NCBI RefSeq assembly: GCF_024102715.1
Contig: NZ_JAGFJM010000136.1
Span: 1-32,126 of the forward strand
From: Nitrosomonas communis
Lineage (GTDB): Bacteria; Pseudomonadota; Gammaproteobacteria; Burkholderiales; Nitrosomonadaceae
Direction of reading: 5' to 3'
Length of the DNA: 32,126 bases
In this document: piece by piece, positions 8,729 to 21,003 of the stretch
How the letters are laid out: every line of letters starts with the position of its first letter
Numbering within the stretch: position 1 is the stretch's first letter
Made by a program: the position numbers and the translations under genes
The notes under the pieces: generated by a model
Told to the model about the DNA's origin: nothing
The model's input: only the letters and a program-made list of their open reading frames with translations
Databases searched by the model: none

Positions 8729-9982
8729 GTGCGGATGGATAAACAGAAACCGCTCCCAGTTCAAAACACTGCCGTCCAGCAAAAATTACCACAAGCCGTA
8801 GTAGTGCTTGGCTTGGTCAGTTTTTTCAATGATTTTGCTTCCGATATCGTCGCGCCGCTTATTCCGATTTTGCTGGCTTCCGTGCTGGCAGCTGGACCGG
8901 TGGCGTTGGGTTTGATCGAGGGGATTGCCGATGCCTTGGCCAGCTTGTTGAAACTCTGGTCGGGGCGGCATTCTGATTTGATGGGTGGGCGCCGTAAAAC
9001 ATTGACGTTGATGGGCTATGTTTTGTCGAATACTGCGCGCCCCTTGCTGGGATTGGCTGTTTCCTGGCCAATGGTGTTGCTGTTGCGCAGCATCGATCGC
9101 GTTGGCAAAGGAATACGCGGCGCACCGCGCGATGCACTGGTGGCGGATGCCACGCCTTCGCATATGCGCGGTTATGCATTTGGTTTCCATCGTGCACTGG
9201 ATAATGGCGGCGCAGTGGCGGGCAGTCTCGCTGCGGCAGCGATACTCGCCTGGTCGGGGCTGGGTCTGATCGAAGTGATTTTATGGTCTGCGCTGCCGGG
9301 TTTGTTTGCAGTGTTGCTGATCGGTGTAGGTATCAAGGAAGAAAACAAGAGCAACATAACGAAAACGAAAGACGCCTTACCTGAATCCTTGCCCCCCTTG
9401 CGCTGGTCATTATTATCTTTGCCGGCACGGCGTTATCTCCTGGTGCTGACGCTCTTCACTTTTGCACGCGCTTCTGAGACATTCATTCTGCTGCTGGGGT
9501 ATCAACTCGGCATTGGCGTAGTAGAGTTGCTGCTGATCTGGTCTGCGATCAGTCTCGCCAAGGCCATGACCTCGACTGCCGGGGGGCAACTGGCTGATCG
9601 CTATGGGCGCGGCAGTTTGATGCTGATCGGCTGGGGGGCGTTTGCGGTGTCGTTCCTGTTGCTTGGACTGGTGAGCAGCAGTAGCGGATTATGGCTGGTC
9701 AGCATTTTTTATGGTCTGTTTATCGGTATGAGCGAAGGGGCTGAACGTGCGCTGATCAGTGATTATGCCAGCCCAACTGAACGAGGCACCGCCTTTGGCT
9801 GGTACCATCTGGCGGTCGGCTTGGCGGCCATTCCTGCTGGTGTGCTGTTCGGCTCCCTGTGGCAGTTTCATAGCGCATCGCTGGCATTCTTTTTTGCCGG
9901 CGGGCTGGCTGCCTTGGCAGCTTTACTGCTGCGGCTATGGGCTTGGCCAGTTCACAAAACGATAGAGACGAGATTGCATTAA
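8729..9982 (+). CDS. MFS transporter, substrate unknown
   Basis: This is an inner-membrane major facilitator permease of about 12 hydrophobic helices over 417 residues. The loop 2-3 signature is visible as LWSGRHSDLMGGRRKTL, and its second-half counterpart as GGQLADRYGRGSLMLIGW. RSIDRVGKGIRGAPRDALVAD is characteristic of a bacterial MFS branch of unknown substrate often annotated only as MFS transporter. The start is GTG at 8729 or ATG at 8735; neither has a good ribosome site, so the choice is open by two residues. Its TAA overlaps the TAA of the convergent smr gene. No partner suggests a substrate. Confidence 0.88.
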   Translation: MRMDKQKPLPVQNTAVQQKLPQAVVVLGLVSFFNDFASDIVAPLIPILLASVLAAGPVALGLIEGIADALASLLKLWSGRHSDLMGGRRKTLTLMGYVLSNTARPLLGLAVSWPMVLLLRSIDRVGKGIRGAPRDALVADATPSHMRGYAFGFHRALDNGGAVAGSLAAAAILAWSGLGLIEVILWSALPGLFAVLLIGVGIKEENKSNITKTKDALPESLPPLRWSLLSLPARRYLLVLTLFTFARASETFILLLGYQLGIGVVELLLIWSAISLAKAMTSTAGGQLADRYGRGSLMLIGWGAFAVSFLLLGLVSSSSGLWLVSIFYGLFIGMSEGAERALISDYASPTERGTAFGWYHLAVGLAAIPAGVLFGSLWQFHSASLAFFFAGGLAALAALLLRLWAWPVHKTIETRLH

Positions 9983-10542
9983 GCAGATGACTTCAGCAGC
10001 ACCAGCACGGCGCCACTGCCGCCATGTTCAGGATTTGCCTGACAAAATGCCAGTACATCATCGCGTTGTGCGAGCCAGCTGCCTACGCGCGATTTCAGCA
10101 CAGGTTCACGATTTTTTGAGCTCAATCCTCGGCCATGAATGACACTTACGCAGCGTGCGCCATAGCGGCCGCATTCATCAAGAAATGCTGCCAGCGCATA
10201 ACGCGCCTCATCCCGTGTCATGCCATGTAAATCCAGCTCAGCCTGAATTTTCCAATGACCACGCCGCAATTTGCGCAAAATCTGGCGGGACAGGCCAGGA
10301 CGCAGGTAGGACCACTCATCCCCTTGCTGGATTTCCAATGAAAGGTGGTCTGACAGCGTATCCCTGGTAACAGTTGTTTCAACACGCGGTCGAACAATGG
10401 GTCGGGGCGGTTTTTGCCGATGAACGGCCTGGTTGGGTGGCGGAAGCGGAATCACATCCCGCATCGCCTCACGAAACAAGGCAGCCTCTTCGTCGTTATT
10501 TTTATGATCGGTTGCTGATACTTTTTTCCTGTCCCGCTTCAC
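9979..10542 (-). CDS. Smr-domain protein
   Basis: A small MutS-related domain protein like E. coli SmrA/SmrB; the Smr fold is a nuclease-type domain acting on nucleic acids, and SmrB-like proteins cleave mRNA at collided ribosomes. The Smr domain is seen in LDLHGMTRDEARYAL and SVIHGRGLSS, preceded by a basic, Pro-rich linker. The longest frame would overlap trxB by about 50 nt. I set the start at GTG (MKRDRKKVSATDH) because family members begin with this short charged segment before an EEAALFREAM helix, giving 187 residues and a 12-nt gap after trxB. The ribosome site is poor, so the start is uncertain. Confidence 0.85.
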   Translation of the reverse strand: MKRDRKKVSATDHKNNDEEAALFREAMRDVIPLPPPNQAVHRQKPPRPIVRPRVETTVTRDTLSDHLSLEIQQGDEWSYLRPGLSRQILRKLRRGHWKIQAELDLHGMTRDEARYALAAFLDECGRYGARCVSVIHGRGLSSKNREPVLKSRVGSWLAQRDDVLAFCQANPEHGGSGAVLVLLKSSA

Positions 10543-10553
10543 CTGAAATCCGA

Positions 10554-11507
<954 letters not shown>

Positions 11508-11529
11508 TTAGTGTTAATAAAAAAATAAT

Positions 11530-12189
11530 TTAAGGTTTTTGTTCGAGAACGATAACGTATTCATACATATCCAGTGCTTCTGGTGCTGATGGCTCTTTTT
11601 TACGAGCGATCATCAGCAAGCGCTCTGAAGGTTTTTTCTCGCTGAGTAACAAATCGTTTTCATTCAATGCTTCATTGGGAAAGTACATCTGAGTAGTCAA
11701 ATTAGCATAACCTTCTTTGGCTACCTTGAAATGAATATGCGGCGGCCGCATCCAGTTTTTGGATGCAGGATATGCGCCCGGCATGACGGTTTTGAAGCGA
11801 AACTCGCCATGTTTATCAGTCAATACAATCGCCCATCCCTGAAAATTGGGATCCAGTGGCGCCGGATTGGGATCGCCCGGGTGGCGATAACGTCCCTTTG
11901 CATTCGCTTGCCAGATTTCGACAGTCGCCTGCGGGATGGGCTGTCCACGCATATCCATTACCCTGCCCGTGACCATGATGTGTTTGCCTTGAGCTACATC
12001 CTTGTGACCTGTTACTTGCGTCAAGTCGAAATCTTTATCATCCTGCGGCGTGACAGGATAAAATGGCCCTTCCGTTTCAGGCGGCGTCGGCAGGAGGGCT
12101 TTGGCCAGCCCGCTTGTTGCCGCAAATATGCTTACTACACCGCTCAATAGACCCAATCTAAGCAGTTTTCTTCTGGCTAGGCTTTTCAT
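11530..12189 (-). CDS. exported intradiol ring-cleavage dioxygenase homologue
   Basis: A member of the non-heme Fe(III) intradiol dioxygenase family (catechol or protocatechuate type). The metal ligands expected for the family are visible: Tyr in KGRYRHPGD, Tyr in MPGAYPAS, and the His pair in RPPHIHFKV. Unlike cytoplasmic catechol dioxygenases, it starts with ARRKLLRLGLLSG and a hydrophobic run ending in SGLAKA, a likely twin-arginine signal. The product is therefore probably folded with its iron and exported. The start at MKSLARRK is preferred to an ATG 6 nt upstream because GAGGAG lies 6 nt before it. No aromatic-degradation genes are nearby, so the substrate is unknown. Confidence 0.85.
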   Translation of the reverse strand: MKSLARRKLLRLGLLSGVVSIFAATSGLAKALLPTPPETEGPFYPVTPQDDKDFDLTQVTGHKDVAQGKHIMVTGRVMDMRGQPIPQATVEIWQANAKGRYRHPGDPNPAPLDPNFQGWAIVLTDKHGEFRFKTVMPGAYPASKNWMRPPHIHFKVAKEGYANLTTQMYFPNEALNENDLLLSEKKPSERLLMIARKKEPSAPEALDMYEYVIVLEQKP

Positions 12190-12267
12190 CCTCATCTCCT
12201 CAGGTCAGATTACTCAAAACAATTTAACAATTTAAATTTGTTCGACTTGAGCAGTTGAATACCGTTC

Positions 12268-14865
12268 CTATAATTTCTGCTCCACCCAAGCACTCACGCT
12301 TGCCAGCGCCGCAGGCAGCTTGTCAGGCAAGGTGCCACCAGCCTGCGCCATGTCTGCGCGCCCGCCACCTTTGCCGCCCACTTGCTGCGCGACATAATTG
12401 ATCAGTTCACCGGCTTTTACTTTCGCGGTCAGATCATCGGTCACGCCGGCAATGAGCGTCACTTTGCCGGCTTCGGTCGTTGCCAGCACGACAATGCAGG
12501 GTTTGAATTTGTCCTTGAGCTTGTCCAAGGTTTCGCGCAGTGTTTTGTTGTCCGCTCCTTCCAGCTTGACCGCCAACACCTTCGTGCCTTTGACTTCGCG
12601 CATCTGTTCACCGAGCTCACTGCTTTGCAGCGTAGCCAACTTTGATTTTAATGCAGATAGTTCCTTTTCAAAGGCCTTCTTCACTTGCTGCAAATGCTGA
12701 ATCGCCATCGGAATCGCACCCGCTTGCAGGGGCGGCACATTCAGTAGGGAGGCGCTTTTCCTGCGATCTTCTGCCAGCACTTCCACATAATGCATTGCGC
12801 GATCGCCGGTGCAGGCTTCCACCCGGCGCACCCCTGCCGCCACACCGCTTTCGGAGATGATCTTGAATAGGCCGATATCGCCGGTACGCTTGACATGGGT
12901 GCCGCCGCACAACTCCCGCGAAGAACCGATATCCAGTACCCGTACTTCATCACCGTATTTCTCCCCGAACAGCATCATGGCACCGGCTTTTTTCGCCTCC
13001 TCGATCGCCATCACACGCGCCTGGCATTCGCTATTAGCGAGGATCTCGGTATTGACGATTTCTTCCACCTGCCGGATTTGCTGCTCACTCATCGCTTCGT
13101 TATGCGAAAAATCGAAACGCGTGCGCTCATGATCCACCAGCGAGCCCTTCTGCTGCACATGACTGCCCAGTACTTCCCGCAACGCCTTATGCAGCAAATG
13201 GGTCGCGGAATGATGACGCGCTGTGCGCATCCGCGCCAGCGGATCGACTTTTGCTACGATGGTATCGCCCACTACCAAGCGGCCGCTGCTTAACAAGCCC
13301 TTGTGCCCGAACACGTTTGCCTGAATTTTCTGGGTATCGGCTACCACGAATGTGCCACTGGCTGCCAGTAACTCGCCGCAATCACCGACCTGTCCGCCTG
13401 ACTCCGCATAGAAAGGAGTGCGATCGAGCACGATCACCGCTTCTTCGCTAGCTTCGATAAATCCCACCTGGCTGCCTTGCCGGTAAATTGCCAGTATGCG
13501 CCCCTCCTGCTGCAGGCTGTCATAGCCATAAAATGCGGTAGGGATGCCGTGATATTCTACCCCGCCTTGCATGGTGAACTTGCCTGCCGCGCGTGCGCGC
13601 TCGCGTTGGTCTGCCATGGCTTTGTCGAAGCCGGCATAATCGATGCTGATACCACGTTCCCGGGCAATATCGGCGGTCAGGTCGACGGGAAAGCCAAAGG
13701 TATCGTACAAGCGGAACACAGTGTCACCGCTCAGCGTGCCGCTGTGCTCGCGCAAGGCCGTTTCCAGCACCTGCATGCCGTTTTCCAATGTTTCCGCAAA
13801 ACGCTCTTCTTCCTGCTTGAGCACGTTAGCAACGCGCTCCTTGGCAGATAGGAGCTCAGGATAAGCCTGCCCCATCACGTTGGCGAGATCATCGACCAGT
13901 CGATGAAAGAACGGCGTCTTTTGCTCCAGGCGGTAACCGTGCCGGATGGCACGCCGGATAATGCGGCGCAACACATAACCGCGCCCTTCGTTGCCTGGAA
14001 TGACACCATCGGTGATCAGAAAAGCGCAGGCACGGATATGATCGGCAATGACCTTGAGCGAATTGTTCGATAAATCACGGCTGTGCGTCTCGCGTGCTGC
14101 CGCCCTGATCAGATACTGGAACAGATCGATGTCATAGTTGCTATGCACCTGCTGCATCACTGCGGAAATCCGTTCCAGCCCCATGCCGGTATCGACCGAG
14201 GGTTTCGGCAATGGGTGCAAGGTGCCGCTGGCATCACGATTGTATTGCATGAACACCAGATTCCAGATTTCGATATAGCGATCGCCGTCCGCATTGGCTG
14301 AGCCCGGCGGGCCACCGGCCACTTCGGGGCCGTGATCATAAAAAATCTCGGAGCAGGGGCCGCACGGGCCGGTATCGCCCATCTGCCAGAAATTATCCAT
14401 GGTAGCGATGCGCACAAAGCGTGATGGGTCGATGCCAACCTCATTCAGCCAGATATCCGCTGCTTCATCATCTTCGGCGTACACCGTGACCCACAGTTTT
14501 TCCTGAGGAATTTCCAGTACCCTGGTCAGAAACTCCCAGGCGTACTGAATGGCATTACGCTTGAAATAATCACCGAAACTGAAGTTGCCCAGCATTTCAA
14601 AAAAAGTATGATGGCGCGCGGTATAGCCAACATTTTCCAGGTCGTTGTGCTTGCCGCCTGCCCGTACGCAACGCTGCGAACTGGTTGCACGCACATAGGG
14701 CCGCTTATCCTGGCCGAGAAATACATCCTTGAACTGCACCATGCCTGCATTCGTGAACAGCAAAGTGGGATCATTGCCGGGCACCAGCGGACTGGAAGCG
14801 ACAATGGTATGGCCATACGACTCAAAGAATTCAAGGAATTTTTGTCTTATTTCACTGCTTTTCAT
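12268..14865 (-). CDS. alaS: alanine-tRNA ligase
   Basis: Charges tRNA-Ala with alanine and edits mischarged Ser or Gly. The class II catalytic N-terminus begins [19 protein letters not shown], with motif regions [15 protein letters not shown] and [21 protein letters not shown]. The editing domain contains [16 protein letters not shown], and its zinc site includes [13 protein letters not shown]. The C-Ala domain closes with [15 protein letters not shown]. The 865 residues are the expected length. It lies 40 nt downstream of recX in the common recA-recX-alaS order. The ribosome site is weak. Confidence 0.98.
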   Translation of the reverse strand: MKSSEIRQKFLEFFESYGHTIVASSPLVPGNDPTLLFTNAGMVQFKDVFLGQDKRPYVRATSSQRCVRAGGKHNDLENVGYTARHHTFFEMLGNFSFGDYFKRNAIQYAWEFLTRVLEIPQEKLWVTVYAEDDEAADIWLNEVGIDPSRFVRIATMDNFWQMGDTGPCGPCSEIFYDHGPEVAGGPPGSANADGDRYIEIWNLVFMQYNRDASGTLHPLPKPSVDTGMGLERISAVMQQVHSNYDIDLFQYLIRAAARETHSRDLSNNSLKVIADHIRACAFLITDGVIPGNEGRGYVLRRIIRRAIRHGYRLEQKTPFFHRLVDDLANVMGQAYPELLSAKERVANVLKQEEERFAETLENGMQVLETALREHSGTLSGDTVFRLYDTFGFPVDLTADIARERGISIDYAGFDKAMADQRERARAAGKFTMQGGVEYHGIPTAFYGYDSLQQEGRILAIYRQGSQVGFIEASEEAVIVLDRTPFYAESGGQVGDCGELLAASGTFVVADTQKIQANVFGHKGLLSSGRLVVGDTIVAKVDPLARMRTARHHSATHLLHKALREVLGSHVQQKGSLVDHERTRFDFSHNEAMSEQQIRQVEEIVNTEILANSECQARVMAIEEAKKAGAMMLFGEKYGDEVRVLDIGSSRELCGGTHVKRTGDIGLFKIISESGVAAGVRRVEACTGDRAMHYVEVLAEDRRKSASLLNVPPLQAGAIPMAIQHLQQVKKAFEKELSALKSKLATLQSSELGEQMREVKGTKVLAVKLEGADNKTLRETLDKLKDKFKPCIVVLATTEAGKVTLIAGVTDDLTAKVKAGELINYVAQQVGGKGGGRADMAQAGGTLPDKLPAALASVSAWVEQKL

Positions 14866-14905
14866 GTTTGTTCCATTTCATGCAACACGTATTAGATGAC
14901 AGCCT

Positions 14906-15355
14906 TTATACATCTTCATGCGGGCAAGCCAGCACTTGACGGATGATTTCGGCAGAAAATCCTCTTCCTGTCAGAAAGCGCATTTGTTTGCTGCGTTCTT
15001 TCAAGGTTTCAGGGATCACGCCGAATTTCCTGCGCCAGACTGCACGCGCTGCCTCCAGTTCAGTGCCTTTTAGTTCAACCATGGCGGTATCGATCAAATG
15101 TTCGGCGATGCCTTTTTCTTTCAACTCATGGCGGATGCGTTGCGCGCCATATTTGTGTCTACGGCCATGCACTATTTGCTCGACCACGCGTTCAGCCGAT
15201 AGTAATCCGCGCTGTTCCAGTGCATCCAGCACTTGTGCCAATGCTTCGGGTGTCTGGGCGTATTCGGTCAGCTTCTTTTCCAGTTCTAGCCGCGAATATT
15301 CCCGTCTGGCCAGATAGCCCACGGCACGGGTTTGCAAGCTCGGCTTGCTGGTCAT
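14906..15355 (-). CDS. recX: RecA regulatory protein RecX
   Basis: A small helical protein that binds RecA filaments and limits their growth. Typical three-helix repeats are visible: RAVGYLARREYSRLELEKKL, ALEQRGLLSAERVVEQIV, and RRHKYGAQRIRHELKEKGI. At 149 residues it has the normal size for proteobacterial RecX. Its ATG overlaps the recA stop as TAATG, so it is expected to be translated by reinitiation after recA and at a lower level. Confidence 0.95.
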   Translation of the reverse strand: MTSKPSLQTRAVGYLARREYSRLELEKKLTEYAQTPEALAQVLDALEQRGLLSAERVVEQIVHGRRHKYGAQRIRHELKEKGIAEHLIDTAMVELKGTELEAARAVWRRKFGVIPETLKERSKQMRFLTGRGFSAEIIRQVLACPHEDV

Positions 15356-16398
15356 TATTCGCCGGCTTTGTCGCCTGCTGGGGCAGTCTTGGTGGCCTTC
15401 GCCGGTTCGGCCAAGCCTGCTGCAACCCGTATTTTCTGCTCGATCTCTTTGGCCATTTCCTTATGTTCTTTCAGATAATCGCGTACATTGTCTTTACCCT
15501 GACCGATTTTTTCACCATTATACGAATACCAGGCGCCTGCCTTCTCGATCAATTTATGCAGCACGCCCAATTCGATGATCTCGCTTTCGCGCGAAATGCC
15601 TTCACCATAAAGAATATCGAAATCAGCCTGCTTGAAGGGCGGCGCCACTTTGTTTTTAACGACTTTTACGCGGGTTTCGTTGCCGATCACTTCTTCTGCC
15701 TTCTTGATTGAGCCGGTGCGGCGAATATCGAGCCGTACCGAGGCATAGAACTTCAGTGCGTTCCCGCCGGTGGTTGTTTCAGGATTGCCAAAGACCACAC
15801 CGATCTTCATGCGGATCTGGTTGATGAAGATGACCATGGTGTTAGTGCGTTTGATATTAGCGGTCAGCTTGCGCAGCGCCTGTGACATCAAGCGGGCTTG
15901 CAAGCCCATCTGCGGTTCACCCATTTCGCCTTCGATCTCTGCGCGCGGGGTTAAGGCTGCCACCGAATCTACCACCACAATATCGACCGAGCCGGAGCGA
16001 ACCAGCATATCGGTGATTTCCAGCGCCTGCTCGCCATTATCGGGCTGCGAAATCAGTAATTCCTGGATATTGACGCCGATTTTCTTGGCATATTGCGGAT
16101 CCAGCGCATGTTCTGCATCAATAAAGGCAGCAGTCCCGCCCATTTTCTGCATCTCTGCGATCACCTGTAAAGTCAGTGTGGTTTTACCGGATGATTCAGG
16201 TCCGTAGATTTCAATGATCCGGCCACGTGGCAATCCACCCACTCCCAATGCGATATCCAGCCCTAAAGAGCCGGTGGACACTACCTGGATATCACTGGCC
16301 ACCTCGCTTGCGTCCATGCGCATGATCGAACCTTTACCGAACTGCTTTTCAATCTGGGAAAGCGCTGCAGCCAATGCTTTATTTCTGTTCTCGTCCAT
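15355..16398 (-). CDS. recA: recombinase RecA
   Basis: The DNA strand-exchange ATPase for recombination and DNA damage response. Walker [11 protein letters not shown], the central [20 protein letters not shown], and the DNA-binding loop [22 protein letters not shown] are intact; the C-terminus is a charged, Ala-rich tail. The start is placed at [13 protein letters not shown], giving 347 residues, because AGGAAAAGAG precedes this ATG; an upstream TTG would add six residues without support. recX overlaps its stop. No betaproteobacterial-type LexA operator (CTGTA-N8-TACAG) is apparent upstream. Confidence 0.98.
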   Translation of the reverse strand: MDENRNKALAAALSQIEKQFGKGSIMRMDASEVASDIQVVSTGSLGLDIALGVGGLPRGRIIEIYGPESSGKTTLTLQVIAEMQKMGGTAAFIDAEHALDPQYAKKIGVNIQELLISQPDNGEQALEITDMLVRSGSVDIVVVDSVAALTPRAEIEGEMGEPQMGLQARLMSQALRKLTANIKRTNTMVIFINQIRMKIGVVFGNPETTTGGNALKFYASVRLDIRRTGSIKKAEEVIGNETRVKVVKNKVAPPFKQADFDILYGEGISRESEIIELGVLHKLIEKAGAWYSYNGEKIGQGKDNVRDYLKEHKEMAKEIEQKIRVAAGLAEPAKATKTAPAGDKAGE

Positions 16399-16419
16399 CT
16401 CTTTTCCTGTTAACAATTC

Positions 16420-17318
<899 letters not shown>

Positions 17319-17368
17319 ACAAAAAATAGAATCACCAAAGTTTTGATCAATCAGGAGAAAAAAATCAT

Positions 17369-18628
17369 ATGATAATAAAAAATGCATTCTATGCACAATC
17401 CGGCGGCGTTACTGCTGTTATCAACGCTTCTGCGGCAGGTGTGCTGGAAACAGCCCGTGCGCATAGTGACAAAATCGGTAAAGTGTACGCTGGTCGTAAT
17501 GGCATCATTGGTGCACTGACGGAAGACTTGATCGATACCAGCGTAGAATCTGCCGAAGCAATCAGAGCATTACGCCATACGCCTTCTGGCGCCTTTGGCT
17601 CTTGCCGTTATAAACTGAAAAGCCTCGAGCAGAACCGGCGTGAATATGAACGCTTGATTGAAGTATTCAAAGCGCATGACATCGGTTATTTTTTCTACAA
17701 CGGCGGCGGAGATTCAGCGGATACCTGTTTGAAAGTATCGCAATTGTCAGACACGCTCGGCTACCCTATCAAAGCCATACACGTCCCCAAAACAGTCGAT
17801 AATGATTTGCCGATTACCGATTGCTGTCCTGGTTTTGGCTCGGTGGCGAAATATATTGCCGTATCGACACGTGAAGCCAGCTTTGACGTCGCGAGCATGG
17901 CCAAGACATCCACCAAAGTGTTCGTGCTGGAAGTAATGGGACGTCATGCAGGATGGATTGCGGCTGCAGGCGGCCTGGCTTCGAGCGAAGACTGCGAAAT
18001 TCCGATCGTCATCCTCTTTCCGGAAGTGACTTTCAATAAAGAAAAATTCCTCGCCAAAGTCGATAGCTGCGTCAAGCAATATGGCTATTGCTCAGTGGTG
18101 GTATCAGAAGGGGTCAAAGGCGCAGATGGCAATTTCCTTTCTGACCAGGGATTACGCGATGCGTTTGGCCATGCGCAATTAGGTGGAGTGGCGCCGGTCG
18201 TCGCGAATATCATCAAAGATGGGCTGGGACTGAAATATCATTGGGGGGTGGCTGATTACCTGCAGCGCGCAGCCCGTCATATTGCCTCTAAAACGGATGT
18301 GGAGCAGGCTTATGCCATGGGTAAAGCCGCTGTCGAATATGCGATTGCCGGACATAACTCAGTCATGCCTACGATTGAACGTATCTCCAACAACCCTTAC
18401 AGCTGGAAAGTAGGGATGGCTGAATTATCAAAAGTCGCTAATGTAGAAAAAATGATGCCAGCAGACTTTATCTCCCAAGATGGCTTTGGCATTACGGAAA
18501 AATGCCGTGAATATCTCTCGCCGCTGATAGAAGGTGAAGATTATCCTCCTTATAAAAATGGCTTGCCTGATTACGTGCGGCTGCAGAATGTCGCGGTCGC
18601 CAAGAAATTGGGTGAGTTCAAGCTTTAG
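17369..18628 (+). CDS. pfp: pyrophosphate-dependent 6-phosphofructokinase
   Basis: Phosphorylates fructose 6-phosphate with PPi instead of ATP, reversibly, so it can serve glycolysis or gluconeogenesis. The PPi/phosphate loop reads FFYNGGGDSADTC rather than GGDGS, and the Lys in VPKTVDNDLPITD is the marker of PPi-dependent enzymes. GSVAKYIAVSTREAS and VLEVMGRHAGWIAAAGG line the sugar-phosphate site. The 419 residues fit the methylotroph/nitrifier-type clade. An AGGAG lies 11 nt before the ATG, a long spacing. The next gene is the H+-pyrophosphatase, so both PPi-using enzymes are adjacent. Confidence 0.95.
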   Translation: MIIKNAFYAQSGGVTAVINASAAGVLETARAHSDKIGKVYAGRNGIIGALTEDLIDTSVESAEAIRALRHTPSGAFGSCRYKLKSLEQNRREYERLIEVFKAHDIGYFFYNGGGDSADTCLKVSQLSDTLGYPIKAIHVPKTVDNDLPITDCCPGFGSVAKYIAVSTREASFDVASMAKTSTKVFVLEVMGRHAGWIAAAGGLASSEDCEIPIVILFPEVTFNKEKFLAKVDSCVKQYGYCSVVVSEGVKGADGNFLSDQGLRDAFGHAQLGGVAPVVANIIKDGLGLKYHWGVADYLQRAARHIASKTDVEQAYAMGKAAVEYAIAGHNSVMPTIERISNNPYSWKVGMAELSKVANVEKMMPADFISQDGFGITEKCREYLSPLIEGEDYPPYKNGLPDYVRLQNVAVAKKLGEFKL

Positions 18629-18648
18629 CTCGTACAGTTACATTCTGG

Positions 18649-18686
18649 CAGCAAGAACGTATAAAATACGCGCTCTTGCTGTTTTT
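18649..18686 (+). terminator. Rho-independent terminator after pfp
   Basis: CAGCAAGA (18649-18656) pairs perfectly with TCTTGCTG (18674-18681); inside, CGTAT and ATACG can extend the stem, and TTTTT follows at 18682-18686. It separates pfp from hppA, implying separate hppA transcription or read-through. Confidence 0.8.
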
Positions 18687-18704
18687 AGTTCAAATTAGAT
18701 ATTG

Positions 18705-18750
18705 ATGCGAAATTTTCAGACCAAATTTCGCATGTTTTTCAGGTGGTCTG
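18705..18750 (+). promoter_or_regulatory. structured leader upstream of hppA, possible pseudoknot
   Basis: ATGCGAAATTT (18705-18715) and AAATTTCGCAT (18723-18733) are perfect 11-bp arms round a 7-nt loop TCAGACC. The sequence TGGTCTG at 18744-18750 is complementary to CAGACCA (18717-18723), so the loop could pair downstream as an H-type pseudoknot or form a competing hairpin. The element ends 19 nt before the hppA ATG. Alternatives are a protein operator or a second terminator (GTTTTTC follows the stem). Confidence 0.5.
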
Positions 18751-18769
18751 GCTTTAATTGGAGTTCTTT

Positions 18770-20827
18770 ATGGCAAACGGTTTAACGATCGCAATTCTCA
18801 GCGCGATTCTTGCCCTGGTTTTCAGTGGCATCTGGATTCGGCGTATTTATGCTCAGTCCCCCGGCAATGCACGTATGCAAGAAATCGCTGCTGCCGTACA
18901 AGAAGGTGCATCGGCTTATCTCAAGCGTCAATACATGACGATCAGCATGGTTGGCGTAATTTTATTTCTTGCCGTGGGCGCGACCCTTTCATGGAGTACT
19001 GCTTTCGGTTTTGCCTTGGGCGCATTGCTTTCTGGTGTTGCCGGTTTCCTGGGTATGACCGTATCTGTCCAATCCAATGTACGCACGGCGGAAGCGGCAC
19101 GCACCGGACTGAATGAAGCATTGGAAATCGCATTCCGCGGCGGTGCCGTTACTGGCATGCTGGTGGTAGCGCTTGGATTATTGGGTGTGGCAGGTTATTG
19201 CGCACTGTTGTACAGCGATTCAGCTGCTGATCAGGCCATGAGCGACATCATTCATCCGCTGGTGGGCTTTGCCTTTGGTGGTTCGCTGATTTCCATTTTT
19301 GCGCGTCTGGGCGGCGGTATTTTTACAAAAGGTGCAGACGTGGGCGCAGACCTGGTGGGTAAGGTCGAAGCAGGCATTCCTGAAGATGATCCACGCAATC
19401 CTGCTGTAATCGCGGATAACGTGGGCGATAATGTTGGCGATTGCGCTGGCATGGCAGCCGACTTGTTCGAAACTTATGCCGTTACCATCATCGCGACCAT
19501 GCTGCTGGGCGCCTTGTTGTTCACCTCTGATGCGGCCAATGCTGTGGTTTATCCATTGATGCTGGGCGCAGTTTCGATTGTCGCTTCCATTATTGGTTGC
19601 TATTTCGTCAAAATGCGTGAAGGCGGAAAAATCATGAACGCGCTGTATCGTGGCTTGGCTGTTGCTGGTGCGATTGCGTTTTTTGCTTATCTGCCAGTCA
19701 CTGTCTGGTTTATGGGCGGTATGTCGTTAAATCTCGATGGTAGTGATGTAGCAGGTGGCGAACTGGTCATGCGCCTGTTTGTTTGTGCTGCTATCGGCTT
19801 GCTCCTGACTGGCTTGATGGTGATCATCACCGAGTATTACACTTCGACCGAATATCCACCAGTGCAACATATCGCTAGCGCATCGACCACAGGGCATGGC
19901 ACCAATATCATCGCTGGTCTGGGTGTTTCCATGCGCGCTACTGCCGCACCTGTTTTAGCAGTGTGTGCAAGTATTCTGATTGCCTATTCACTGGCAGGCC
20001 TCTATGGCATTGCGATTGCTGCCACCGCCATGCTGTCCATGACCGGTATTATCGTAGCACTTGATGCATACGGCCCCATTACTGACAATGCAGGCGGTAT
20101 TGCTGAAATGTCTGGCATGCCTGAATCGGTACGTGCGATCACCGATCCGCTGGATGCAGTTGGCAATACCACCAAAGCCGTTACCAAAGGATATGCCATT
20201 GGTTCAGCCGGACTGGCTGCACTAGTGCTGTTTGCCGACTACACGCATGGTCTGGAACATGCAGATAAACTGCTCACTTTTGATTTATCCAATCATATGG
20301 TCATCATCGGCTTGTTTATTGGCGGCATGGTGCCTTATCTGTTTGGCGCAATGTCGATGGAAGCTGTCGGCCGCGCTGCAGGTTCTGTGGTGATTGAAGT
20401 GCGTCGCCAATTCAGGGAAATTCCCGGCATCATGGAAGGGACCGCCAAACCGGATTATTCCCGTGCAGTAGATATGCTAACCAAAGCAGCCATTAAAGAA
20501 ATGATCGTCCCGTCCTTGCTGCCAGTACTGATTCCAGTGTTAGTAGGTATCTTCCTCGGCCCGCAAGCACTCGGTGGTGTATTGATGGGTTCCATCATTA
20601 CCGGTCTGTTCGTGGCTATTTCCATGACCACCGGCGGTGGCGCTTGGGACAATGCCAAGAAATACATCGAAGATGATAACTATGGTGGTAAAGGAAGTGA
20701 GGCGCACAAGGCTGCAGTAACGGGTGATACCGTTGGTGATCCGTACAAAGATACGGCTGGACCCGCCATCAATCCGTTGATCAAAATTATTAATATCGTG
20801 GCATTGCTGATTATTCCACTGTTGTAA
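18770..20827 (+). CDS. hppA: K+-independent H+-translocating pyrophosphatase
   Basis: A multi-spanning inner-membrane pump that couples PPi hydrolysis to proton export. The PPi-binding core is complete: [50 protein letters not shown], and late [13 protein letters not shown] and [15 protein letters not shown]. In [19 protein letters not shown] the Lys after GNTT marks the K+-independent H+-pumping class; K+-dependent enzymes have Ala there. The start is ATG at 18770 ([10 protein letters not shown]), with GGAG 6 nt upstream; an earlier TTG is unlikely. The 685 residues are normal. It follows pfp but is separated by a terminator and has its own leader hairpin. Confidence 0.96.
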   Translation: MANGLTIAILSAILALVFSGIWIRRIYAQSPGNARMQEIAAAVQEGASAYLKRQYMTISMVGVILFLAVGATLSWSTAFGFALGALLSGVAGFLGMTVSVQSNVRTAEAARTGLNEALEIAFRGGAVTGMLVVALGLLGVAGYCALLYSDSAADQAMSDIIHPLVGFAFGGSLISIFARLGGGIFTKGADVGADLVGKVEAGIPEDDPRNPAVIADNVGDNVGDCAGMAADLFETYAVTIIATMLLGALLFTSDAANAVVYPLMLGAVSIVASIIGCYFVKMREGGKIMNALYRGLAVAGAIAFFAYLPVTVWFMGGMSLNLDGSDVAGGELVMRLFVCAAIGLLLTGLMVIITEYYTSTEYPPVQHIASASTTGHGTNIIAGLGVSMRATAAPVLAVCASILIAYSLAGLYGIAIAATAMLSMTGIIVALDAYGPITDNAGGIAEMSGMPESVRAITDPLDAVGNTTKAVTKGYAIGSAGLAALVLFADYTHGLEHADKLLTFDLSNHMVIIGLFIGGMVPYLFGAMSMEAVGRAAGSVVIEVRRQFREIPGIMEGTAKPDYSRAVDMLTKAAIKEMIVPSLLPVLIPVLVGIFLGPQALGGVLMGSIITGLFVAISMTTGGGAWDNAKKYIEDDNYGGKGSEAHKAAVTGDTVGDPYKDTAGPAINPLIKIINIVALLIIPLL

Positions 20828-20848
20828 TGTTTTGTTTTTAGCTATTGA

Positions 20849-20885
20849 AAAAGCCCGCCAGGTTTAGCTGACGGGCTTTTTTTTT
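20849..20885 (+). terminator. Rho-independent terminator after hppA
   Basis: GCCCG (20853-20857) pairs with CGGGC (20872-20876); CAG/CTG can extend the stem across one mismatch, and nine T follow at 20877-20885. It lies about 25 nt after the hppA stop. Confidence 0.85.
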
Positions 20886-21003
20886 ACCTATTTGCTGCGT
20901 TGTCATGCTGCTGCCGTTGCATTCTCGCACCATATTACGTAGCATCAATCGTGAGTGCGATCATGAGCGTAATGGATTTTATCTGTTCACCGATAGTCAC
21001 TCA

